In this document: in pieces, positions 54,430 to 64,000 of the stretch
Position numbering within the stretch: position 1 is the stretch's first letter
Layout: every line of letters begins with the position of its first letter
Assembly: GCA_028015205.1 (NCBI GenBank)
Contig: CM051516.1
Location: 28,262,593-28,326,592, forward strand
Direction: 5' to 3'
DNA: 64,000 nt
Source: Mytilisepta virgata
Taxonomy: Eukaryota > Mollusca > Bivalvia > Mytilida > Mytilidae
Translations under genes and position numbers: made by a program
Notes under the pieces: model-generated
What the model was told of the DNA's origin: nothing
Seen by the model: only the letters and a program-made list of their open reading frames with translations
The model's database searches: none

Positions 54430-56990
54430 TGTCACAAGAAACTGTGACAGACGCACGGACGGAGACAATCGCTATATCATCGAAAGTTCGGGGATAATTA
54501 TCCTTTTTTACATCAGAGGACCGTCAGAGCCTCGGGTGTATTGCCGTCGCCTAAATTTCCAGCTTATTTGCATATATTTAAATTAGTTTTGGAATGATAA
54601 CCGACCTATAACAATTATAGACCCGCGGACATTATATAGTGCAAAATAAAATTCCTTATCGCTTCTTTTAAATTCATGTTTTCAATGAATACTCAGATTT
54701 TTTTTAATCCAAATTAATAATATGAAAATGTTTTGTCGTTAGAAATATTAGTATATTAATCAAACAATCTTTAATATCAATGACGTACCGAAAAATTGTT
54801 GTTGCGGATGAATATATATAAATATATATATAGATTTTTGAACTAAAACTGTGTGCTATGAACTACTGTTTGGATATATGTATGTAGACAAGATTGTCAA
54901 TGCATGAATAATGCTCTCATTCCCAATGCATCTATACTAGTCATTACAATGTTAATGCCCTTTTTGCTAAGCCGATGTGGGCAGTCAATGTTACCGTTGG
55001 CTGTCTGTATGTAAATCTCTGTTCATCATGAAAGTGATTTCCGTTTTATAATATTAATGTGGCTCAACTGAATGTTATTAAATATATAAACAATGTTTAT
55101 TATCATCAAAAAAAAAACCAGATAAATTTAAAATTTGGATTGTGTCCCTCTTATCATTATAGTTATATTTCCATTTATATGTGGAAATATTTTTACTATC
55201 TTAATAATATTTCGAACTCTTATTTGCCACAGACAAATGTTAAACAAAACACTATTTATTTTAAAGTGCTCATTCCCACAAAAAAAAAAATAATCAAATG
55301 CAAAATTGAATGGTGATTCTTTCACTATTCTAGAGACGTGTCCCATAGTAACTAATATGCAAGCAAGTACCACTGATACATTCACAAATTATTCACTGTT
55401 ATATATAGTTTAGAGTTATGTACAACTACATGTATACATGTATATGCTATGCGATGTGATGAACTTTTTGAAGTTTGATAAATGATTAATTTTTATGAAT
55501 AATGTATATATGTTAGTCCATGTATATATTTATAGTTTTTTGCATTTTTTACTATAAATAATAGGTATAGATAATCTATTGAACTGTATTAAATGGAAAT
55601 AGCATGAATTCAATGGATAATACAATAATAAATCCAAATGTTTATATATACGAGTTATGACATTTTTTAAAGTTATCTAATGGTCAATCCAAAGTTTGAT
55701 TGTAACACATGTGATCCTTTTAATCCATTTTAGAATATTAAGAGACTATACAAATGCTAGCTCAGCATACAGATAAATGATTTGAAAACATAACAGATAT
55801 GCTAAATAAATAATAAAATGCTCAATTCTGTTCATATAATATAGTCCTAATTTGAAAGTCATTATAACTGTATGCTTAGCATATATATAACTGGATTAAA
55901 TCAAATATATGGGATCATGTAAAATGTTTCTCGTTAAATGTAATATAAAAAAAATGTATTTTGGTTTAGTGAATATTTTAAGGAATATCAAATAGAAATT
56001 TACTACATATTATAGGAAAAGAGAGGTTCACGAAGGGTTAGAATGGCCCTAAATTGGTCAAGCGATTACAAATTTCAAATAGAAATACTTGTGATAATTC
56101 TATTAAGACTAAAATATACTATTTTGGCACCTACTATTTAATATCTTGAAGCTATGACCCCATAATTATACATTATTTGTATTTTTGGTCAATTTTGTCT
56201 GCAATGTTTTGGCATAATTAACCATGGCCGCCATACAATTCCGAAAAGTTTTTATTTTGATGAATTCTTTATCAAATTTTGAGTCTTTAGGTTACAAAAT
56301 ATTTTGGACTGTAGATGGTGGCCAAATTTTCCTAAAGCTTTCATGTCTGAAAATTGCACCAAATCATTATATTTGAACAAAATGGGCCTAATTTGGAGAA
56401 TGTAATGTACTATTATGAAAGAACTGATTTATTGAGCGTTAATACATTTGAAATCGACCAATTTAAGAACCAAATTGTGAATTATTTGGAGTTTAATCGT
56501 AAGATTTATATTTTAGACCGTTTTGGGCTATAAATGGACTGTGTCCTTTGAATAAGTGATATCACAATAACCATGATAATACTAAGTACCTGTTAGAAAA
56601 TATCACTTTTACAGTACATTGTTAAAGATGAATACATTCCAACAATGACCAATATTAATGATGTAATATGAGATTATATATATACTGTTTTATATTGTTA
56701 CATATATAAATGAAAATTGAAACCAAACTGTTGTCATTATTAAAGAAAAGAAACGAAAAGGGAGGTATGATTGGTAATCAGACACAGAAACAAAATGATG
56801 AAAAAGAAATAAAGCTAACCATACCACATCTTTACAATCAGAAAAAAACTATACTAAAATCAGTTAGAAATAGCCATGAAATGACAAATATTAAACAATA
56901 TAAATCAGAAAACTAATGGCCACATCAATGTACAAACAGAAAATCAAAAGATATACACCAAAGAATTACAAGCCCTGTTTTACAGGCCTC
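54430..56990. other. AT-rich intergenic DNA
   Basis: No domain in any frame. The Lys/Asn-rich frame at 56710-56916 resembles translated repeat DNA and looks like no gene I recognise. Some TATATA-rich stretches (54820-54835, 55430-55545). Confidence 0.4.
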
Positions 56991-56999
56991 TAAGGACCG

Positions 57000-57240
57000 A
57001 CGCATTCATATTGTAGTTGTGATCTATATGTATGGTGCAAAATCATCTCATTGCTACTACCCATCCAGAGCACTTGAGATCACCCCAACTATTGGTGGGG
57101 TTAAGTTGCTCAGGCTTTAGTTTTCTATGTTGTTTCTAGTGTACTCTTATTTGTCTTTTTCAGTTTTAGACATAATATTATCGATATATGAGTTTACTGT
57201 TCATGTGGTATCTTTCACCCAAATATTACAATTTATCTGT
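57000..57240 (+). repeat. 3' segment of an RT element
   Basis: 'ccagagcacttgagatcacccc' and 'attggtggggttaagttgctca' match the 3' segments at 12536 and 35338. It is followed by the T-rich stretch typical of that family. No RT coding remains here. Confidence 0.65.
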
Positions 57241-57600
57241 TTTAATATGATTGTCTTGACCTCTTTCTCATAATTCAGTGACTAGTCAAAAAAATATTTG
57301 CTATGTTGATTCTCTGTCATAAGTAATAACCTAAAGATTTTTGCAAGTGTGCAACTATACGGTCATAATGCCAATCTAGCAGTTCTCATTTGACCACGTC
57401 AACATTTCATGGATAATTCACAAAGATAAGTTTCTTACTATAAGACAGTATCTCAGATATGATAGCAAATTATATTATGTGTACTATATTGTAAGGTGAA
57501 CATCTGTCTGGCAGGTACTGTATAAACACCTGTCATTTATCAATAATCCAACATAACTTGAGGTCCTCTGATGTTCAGTACTTCAGTACTTTGATTTAGA

Positions 57601-58100
57601 TTGGCACCATTGTATGGTGTTTATATATCTCAACTTGTTCGATTCAATTTGATTTTGACTAAAGAAATCTCTGTATTAGTAAAAAATTATTACGCCGGGA
57701 ATTTCGATACCACAAACTTGTCAAAACTTTTACTAAATTTTATCATCGGTACAAGGACCTCATTGGTAAATATAAATCAACGTGCAAATATCTTATATGT
57801 TCAGGTATTTCACATCCCATCTTTTATGGTAATATTCTTGACAAAGCATAAAAATGTCGTCATTCACCTGAAAAGCTAATTAAACCTTTAAACAGACATC
57901 AACAAGGGATATAGTTACGATACTGTTGTCAAGTCATTAAAGATGGCATTTTTGGAATTAATATTGATTCAGTCTTAGGGTCTTTGCATCGGAAATAAAC
58001 ACATTTATTCTAAAAACCAGTTGTTGGCATGAAACGGGTTATGTTCTTCTAATGGCATGATACCAAACCCCTAACGGGAGGGATTGTGGCTAATTTTCTA
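57601..58100 (+). pseudogene. Reverse-transcriptase C-terminal relic
   Basis: Opens APLYGVYISQLVRF, the block after the RT core in this family, but the following frame loses homology. Downstream pieces in shifted frames read VFHIPSFMV and, at 57900, GYSYDTVVKSLK-like sequence. The part between is damaged by frameshifts. Confidence 0.65.
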
Positions 58101-58690
58101 TATGATAAAGACATAATATTTCGATCAGTTTAATTGAGGTCTGGAGCTGGCATGTCAGTAACTGCTAGTAGTCCTTTTTTAATATATATTGATCATTGTC
58201 ATTTTGCTTAGTTTCTTCTGTTACCTTTTTTAACATCGGACTCAGACATCTTTTGAACTAAGTTTTACTGTGTGTATCGCTTTGTATTTGTTTATTCCAC
58301 ATTGGGTAGAGGTATAGGGGGAGGGTGGAGATCTCACAAAACATGTTTAACCCGGCTGCATTTTTTAGCCTGTCCCAAGTCAGGAATCTCTACCCTTTGT
58401 TAGTCTTGTGTTTTTTTTTATTTTTATGTTTCGGAGTTAAGTCAAATTGGTGTGCATTTTGCCGAACTAGTATACATTATTGTTTAGGGGCCAGGTGAAG
58501 CCCGCCTCCGGTTGCGGATTTTCTCTCTGCGTCGAAGACCTATTGGTAGACTTGAGCTGTTTTCTGCTCTTTGGTCGGGTTATTGTCTCTGTCACATTCC
58601 CCTTTCCATTCTCTATTTTATTCATTCAGATAATTGGTAAATATTGCATATGCATAGGACATATATGACTTCGTCCTCTTGAAGGTTTCA
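58101..58690 (+). repeat. 3' untranslated part of the RT element
   Basis: Contains 'agaggtatagggggagggtgg', 'gtttaacccggctgcattttt', 'cctgtcccaagtcaggaatctc' and 'ttaggggccaggtgaag', a sequence I recognise as the transcribed 3' end of a widespread mussel retroelement. The 62-codon frame in it is not a gene. Confidence 0.65.
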
Positions 58691-59029
58691 CCTGCCTCAT
58701 ATTAGTTTACCGGTTTATACCATTGAATAGCTACTATCATGACTGTAACAGTTTTTAATCTTGGCGCCTCTAATAATTTATGTGATCTTGATCTCACTTT
58801 TTACCAAAGATGACGCCATGTGCGTACAAGTCATTGACGTCGAAATGTCTATCGGTACTATCTACACGCGAACTTTTTTTTGAAAAATGAGATAAATATA
58901 TATATATATATATAAATATTTCTACAGTTTTTAGTCAAGCTTGAATCTATATCTATCTAAAACGATGTTAAGTTTTCATCTGGCCAATGTAGAAGAAAGT
59001 TGAGGTTTGAAATAGAATCTTATAAGGTT

Positions 59030-59520
59030 TTTATACGCCCATCGAAGATGGGACGTATATTTATCATGGTATACCAATGTCTGTCCGTCCGTCCGTCAAC
59101 AATTCGTACGGTAACTCAAATTTGCTTCAATCAATTCTGATGAAATTTTAACACTACATTAGGATTGACGGAAGAAGGCTCCCTTTTGATTTTGAAGGTT
59201 CTCAATTTTGTCATTCTGGAGTTATGGTACTTATGTCCGAATATGAGCAATTTTTCACATGTCGCGCACTAACACGAGTACGTGTTTTTTTCAAACTTTA
59301 ACAAATTATTACAAATTAAACTTTTGTCGTTCCAGTGTTATAGGACTTAGATTGTCCAATGAAAACAATTTTTCACATGTTACACACTAACTCGAAAGTA
59401 CGCCTTGACAGATTTTCTTCAAACTTTAACACATTATTACAAATGGTGGTCTGAGGGTTTGTATACTTTTTGACGTTGTTTTTTTCACTTTCGTCGTTTC
59501 AGAGTTTTTGGAACTTAGAA
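59030..59520 (+). repeat. Bivalve repeat with ACGCCCATCG head and GTCCGTCC run
   Basis: The head is 'atacgcccatcgaagatgggacgta', a short palindrome, followed by 'gtctgtccgtccgtccgtcaac'. Diverged units of about 130 bp follow, with 'caatttttcacatgt' and 'ttcaaactttaacaaattatt' (59250, 59369). A common type in bivalve genomes. Confidence 0.7.
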
Positions 59521-59925
59521 TGCAATTTATGTATAGAATACATTTTCCCAATATAGAAAATGCACATCTTGAATGTGGGTCCAGCACGTGACAAACCAAA
59601 AATATTAATTGAAGTAAACTCTTAGAAGTTACAAGAAAATGTTTTATGGGCGACTGTATGGTAATAAACACTGGTAAAATTCGAAGTACTGAACCATGAA
59701 TTAAAAGAAAGAGCATTTAAGGAATCATCTATCAGTGGTAATGTGTAGAAGTCCTTTACAGTCAACCTATTATTAAGAGTTGTCTTTCGTTCTGACTACT
59801 ACATTTGGGCTATCCCATGTCCCAAAATAAAGAATGCTATTTAAATACAAATACTCACAATTTGGTTTTACCAGAACAAAAAAAAACCACGTTTTCCTTA
59901 ATCGCTGATATCTATGTCAATAAGC
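59521..59925. other. AT-rich DNA, nothing recognised
   Basis: The minus frame at 59426-59716 has no recognisable domain. Confidence 0.4.
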
Positions 59926-59931
59926 AGCCTT

Positions 59932-61075
59932 AATCTGAGATTATTAAGCAACAAGGTATAATTATAGCTAAAATGCATGTGTATTACAAATTTTCTTACA
60001 GTTCCATTACGAAAAAACAGGGCATTATTACAGGGCCTATTATGAAATCAGTAAATTAAAGATGGCTACACATTTCTGTAGGATTTTGTCTCATGGAATT
60101 TTGTGTTGTTGATTATGATGATCGTATAATTCTGTTTTATGCTATTGACTATAATAAATTTCTATTCAGCCGGAATTTGTTAACCTTTTTTCACCCTGGA
60201 AACTGATAAAATTAGCAGACGACAGGTAAGAAATGGCATGTCTGTTGACAATACAGTAGAGTGCTTGCGTTGCGAAATAGCAATCAACGTGTATCTACTA
60301 TAATGGGGGGGGAATACTTAGTATAAATCAACATTTACTCTGGGAACAGGAATTTTGAGACTGACAATTTTCAGTAATCCTATTATTCAATGAACTTATC
60401 CCATATGTTACAGTTCTATTGTTAAAATCATATGGTACAATGAAGCTCTGCAACATGTATATACTTTTCTATTTGATACTTCATCAGCCGTACATGTAGT
60501 TAAAAAATAAATTATATTTCTCTTATATCACACACCATTCATTACATAAACTAGTAGCAACGAGCAAATATGATGTGGAATAACTCTTATGACACAAACA
60601 TTTTATAACAAGTTATAACTGATGGAAATTTGTAATAGGCATAAAAATACCTCTACAACATTGATACACTAAATTTGTATTTCATCGGTTGGTTAATAAA
60701 AGTATTAAGAAATGGGTATTTTTATAACGGCCCTGTAATGTGTCATTGGTCTGTAATAATGACCCTTGGGGATGTAATGGTCCTTGGCGTTGCCTCGAGC
60801 CATTACAACCTTCCTCGGGTCATTATTACAGACCTTGGACACATTACAGGACCGTTTAAAAAAAACACCCATTCATTAATACTATGGTATTACATATGCA
60901 ATACAGTGATTGCTTGAAAAAATTAAGTTTACAAATTGATTTCCATTATTTCAGTTTCAATTTAACAGACTTTTACGAAATTGAAAGCTACCAGAAGGGC
61001 CACGGTCTAAGTTTTACAAATTATATTTGCGTGATACGTTAGGACTGTTTCCATAAAAACGGTTAGTGGTGTCCG
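59932..61075 (+). repeat. Direct segmental duplication, copy 1
   Basis: Aligns throughout with 62850-64000, with scattered substitutions and small indels (for example an 18-bp block missing here near 60180). Landmarks are 'taatctgagattattaa', 'ttcagccggaatttgtta', 'tagtagcaacgagcaaat' and the hairpin at 60727. The offset drifts from about 2918 to 2929 bp. Confidence 0.92.
60696..60885. repeat. Long hairpin, copy 1
   Basis: The core, 60727-60855, has CCCTGTAATGTGTC opposing GACACATTACAGG and TCTGTAATAATGACCC opposing GGGTCATTATTACAGA. The loop near 60787 is about 12 nt. Weaker pairing extends outward through 'agtattaa' and 'atgggt' to the limits given. Confidence 0.85.
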
Positions 61076-61800
61076 ATACAATAATAAAGTTTTAAATACA
61101 TGTTAGGATACTGAACGTACCTTTGAATTAATCATTTCTTTATAGTATTAACGTCGAGTACAAAAAATAAATATTTAAGTTGTATATTAGATTGTAACTG
61201 TCGCATACTAGTACTCGTTAGATTTATTTTTATTTTCTGCATTATCCACAAGAGGGCGTGGGGAAAGATAACAAACTGAGAACTAACGTTCGTAAATTAT
61301 TATTTTAGATTATTGTTATCAAAAAGTCAAATAACGCAATTTAATATGTATCTTTACACACAACAGTGCTTTTGTCAAATTTAGAGGATAGTGGTGGGAA
61401 TTTTGTAGAGTATACTTTAGTTAAAGATCTTCCTTGTCCGATGTGGAGTAGTAATTACACGAGGTAATCAATTACATAATGCATGAACTGTTTAGTTCCA
61501 AATAATAATAATTAATAATATTAGGAACTTCTTTCAACACTTTGTTTCCGCATTAGTACAATAAAGACTCTTTAAGGACACCATGTCAGTGACAAAGTGC
61601 AAAGTGTCACAGTGTCTGTTAGACACAGATTCCTTTTATTTATGACGAGAAATCGTATTCAGGATTATTTTATATATATGAAAGTTTCATAATATATCGT
61701 GCTTACATTCAGTTTTACCTAATTTAAAATAAAAATCCATATAATAAATTATGTTTCTGACACAAGGACCCAAACGCTAAAATTTAATGGAGTCACTGAA
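61076..61800. other. AT-rich DNA between the duplications
   Basis: No gene, RNA or repeat recognised. Confidence 0.4.
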
Positions 61801-61807
61801 GCTTGTT

Positions 61808-62150
61808 GGATGGATGAATTATTGTTTAACGTCCAGTGGCAACTATTATCAGGGCAAGAACATGATTATATGATATGAATTATGGTCCCTGCTTAGTACT
61901 AGACCGACACGCTGAGTCGGATTTTAACGTGCTAACTCACGAGGCAAATATCCACAGGAAGACATATCACCCCACTCGGATACATTATACTCACCCCGAG
62001 CCGACCAGTCCTTTGCTCTTATTCCTATATGCCGCATGCTTTGCGGAGAAGCAGCAAATACCAATTTTAATGTATTTTGTTTGTCCCGGTCGGGAATCTA
62101 ATTCCGCACTCGACGCGAGCACGCTACCGGGACACCACCCACGCGATTCT
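61808..62150 (-). mobile_element. tRNA-derived SINE
   Basis: Same family as 42721-43045. It shares 'gatgga.gaattattgtttaa', 'gtccagtggcaac', 'gattttaacgtgct', 'gccgaccagtcctttg' and 'gcagcaaatacca'. The tRNA-like head (62080-62150) is more damaged than in the 42.7-kb copy, with 'cggtcgggaatctaattccgc' at the B box. The 106-codon plus frame over it is not a gene. Confidence 0.8.
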
Positions 62151-62242
62151 GAAGCTTGTAATTTAGATCACCTATATGTTGGTGAACTGTGTTGAGCTAA
62201 AGATGAATATACATGTAGTAAAATATCATTGATCACAGTTTG

Positions 62243-62264
62243 TTATATATATATATATATATAT

Positions 62265-62303
<39 letters not shown>

Positions 62304-62304
62304 T
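62243..62304 (+). repeat. Compound microsatellite (TA)n(GATA)n
   Basis: About twelve TA units followed by nine GATA units. Likely polymorphic in length. Confidence 0.95.
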
Positions 62305-62842
62305 AGAAGTCTATAAAAAAGACCAACCAGCAAATTTAATATGTACCGGATCGTCTAGAATAGACGGTACTGCGCAGATAAGGAAAAAATTATATAAGTC
62401 TAAAGATTTGCACTGCGGTACTAATATAAGATGGTAATATACGAAGATGATGTTATAAAATCGTGTTGACAAATATTTCCGCTTAACAAATAGCCTTCGT
62501 CAGTGTCGATAGTTTTTACAATACTGTAATAAATAGTATACCGAGATAACGAAAAAGAAGTTTACGACACACTTAAGCTTAAAAGTTTTGAAAAATCGGG
62601 CATCTCCCTACAATGAGAATATTGTATGGAAATATAATGCATGAAATTAAAGATTGACGAGGAGTTTAGGTAAGTGCGGAGATTGCATGTTAAGTCTTTC
62701 CCCGTTAAGTTTTTGTACCTCCCACTGCCCACTTGATACTTTATATTGTTTTTCCTAGGTCTCTTCCCAAGGTCCTTTTTGGTTTGACGAGTACTATTAA
62801 TTATGTGGTCTAGCCGATTGCCTCATACCCATAGAGAAACAG
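62305..62842. other. AT-rich DNA, nothing recognised
   Basis: No gene, RNA or repeat recognised. Confidence 0.4.
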
Positions 62843-62847
62843 TAATC

Positions 62848-64000
62848 TGAGATTATTAACCAACAAGGTATAATTATAGCTAAAATGCATGTTTATTACA
62901 AATTTCCTAACAGTGCCATTACGAAAAAGCAGGCCATTATTACAGGGCCGATTATGAAATCAGTAAATTAAAGATGGCTACACATTTCTGAGGATTTTGT
63001 GTTGTTGATTATGATGATCGTATAATTCTGTTTTATGCTATTGACTATAATGAATTTCTATTCAGCCGGAATTTGTTAAAAAGACTGTGTTAACCTTTTT
63101 TCCTCCTGGAAACTGATAAAATTAGCAGACGACAGGTAAGAAATGCCATGTCTGTTGACAATACAGGAGAGTGCTTGTGTTGCGAAATAGCAATCAACGT
63201 GTATCTACAATAATGGGGGGAACACTTAACATAAATTAACATTTATTCTGGGAAGAAGAATTTTGAGACTGACAATTCCAGTAATCCTATTATTCAATGA
63301 ACTTATCCCATATGTTACAGTTCTATTGTTAAAATCATATGGTACAACGAAGCTCTGCAACATGTATATACTTTTCTATTTGATACTTCAGACGTACATG
63401 TAGTTAAAAAATAAATTATATTTCTCTTCTACCCCACACATACATTACATAAATTCATTACATAAACTAGTAGCAACGAGCAAATATGATGTGGAATAAC
63501 TCTTACAGCACAAACATTTTATAACATTTTTCCTATTGATGAAAGTTTGTAATAGGCATAAAAATACCTCTACAACATTGATACACTAAATTTGTATTTC
63601 ATCGGTTGGTTAATAAAAGTATTAAGACATGGGTATTTTTATGACGGCCCTGTAATGTGTCCTTGGTCTGTAATAATGACCCTTGGAGCTGTAATGGCCC
63701 TCGGCGTTGCTTCGGGCCATTACAACCTTCCTCGGGTCATTATTACAGACCTTGGACACATTACAAGGCCGTTTAAAAAAACAGCCACTCATTAATACTA
63801 TAGTATTACATATGCAATACAGTGATTGCTTAAAACAATTAAGTTTACAAATCACAGGTTCGTCATTGATTTCCATTATTTCAGTTTGAATTTAACAGAC
63901 TTTTACGAAATTGAAAGCTACCAGAAGAGCCACTGTCTAAGTTTTACACATATATTTGCGTGATACGTTAGGACTGTTTCCATAAAAACTGTTAGTGGCG
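62848..64000 (+). repeat. Direct segmental duplication, copy 2 (runs off the window)
   Basis: Second copy of 59932-61075. Alignment continues to the last base, so the true end lies beyond the window. It contains an extra 'aaaagactgtgttaac' stretch near 63079 and the second hairpin. Confidence 0.92.
63615..63805. repeat. Long hairpin, copy 2
   Basis: The core, 63644-63772, has GGCCCTGTAATGTGTCCTTGG opposing its complement at 63751-63771 and GTAATGGCCC opposing GGGCCATTAC. The short loop is centred near 63708. Pairing is slightly better than in copy 1 at the loop end. Confidence 0.85.

Noticed and set aside
60675..60917. 80-aa protein shared with 63592-63795
   Set aside because: The similarity follows from the DNA duplication, and the frame covers the hairpin; no domain is visible.
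61875..62195. 106-aa open frame
   Set aside because: It lies antisense over a tRNA-derived SINE; its sequence is explained by the SINE.

Overview
The window is an AT-rich eukaryotic nuclear segment. It looks like a marine bivalve genome, most likely a mussel (Mytilidae). That assignment rests on recognising several molluscan repeat families, tRNA-derived SINEs and reverse-transcriptase (RT) relics, and on an intact invertebrate-type neuropeptide GPCR. No species was confirmed by database search. There are no bacterial operons, rRNA genes or CRISPR arrays. Most open frames are short, chance frames in AT-rich DNA or frames inside repeats.

Layout. 0-3 kb: a foldback repeat rich in CGTTTTGTCG words and an old SINE. 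3.3-9 kb: two PIF/Harbinger-type DNA transposons lie 70 bp apart in the same orientation, each with inverted termini and its own 3-bp target duplication (CAG and CTG). The first keeps broken transposase exons. The second has lost exons 2 and 3 and carries an endonuclease-domain fragment. 10-15.5 kb: a tandem array with AGGTCA-like words, an RT tail relic, an A-B-A-B minisatellite and a tRNA-like relic. 16.4-17.5 kb: the only convincing host gene, an intact 368-aa rhodopsin-class receptor of the bombesin/CCHamide type on the minus strand. 18-30 kb: AT-rich DNA with hairpins, a long-TIR MITE-like element and several tandem arrays. 30.6-33 kb: a hormone-response-element-like array interrupted by a SINE.

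36.3-41.1 kb holds the most notable object, a young LTR retrotransposon on the minus strand. It has nearly identical 632/633-bp LTRs, a tRNA-Pro-like primer site, a polypurine tract, a 4-bp target duplication and one intact 1202-codon ORF. Domain order is Gag - zinc knuckle - protease - integrase - start of RT, so integrase precedes RT, as in Gmr1-like Ty3/gypsy elements. RT is cut off after its first motif and RNase H is absent, so the element is probably mobilised in trans.

Directly beyond it (41.25-42.5 kb) is a frameshifted Helitron Rep relic that still shows its HUH and two-tyrosine motifs. 42.7-49.4 kb holds a SINE, tandem arrays, a hairpin and a C20 tract. 49.9-53.7 kb is one RT relic split by two unrelated tandem arrays. 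53.9-59.5 kb has further repeats and an RT 3' end. 59.9-64 kb is a direct duplication of about 1.15 kb (offset about 2.92 kb) whose two copies each carry a long near-perfect hairpin; a SINE and a TA/GATA microsatellite lie between the copies.

Apart from the GPCR there is no set of host genes working together. The window reads as an intergenic transposon graveyard with one recent insertion.
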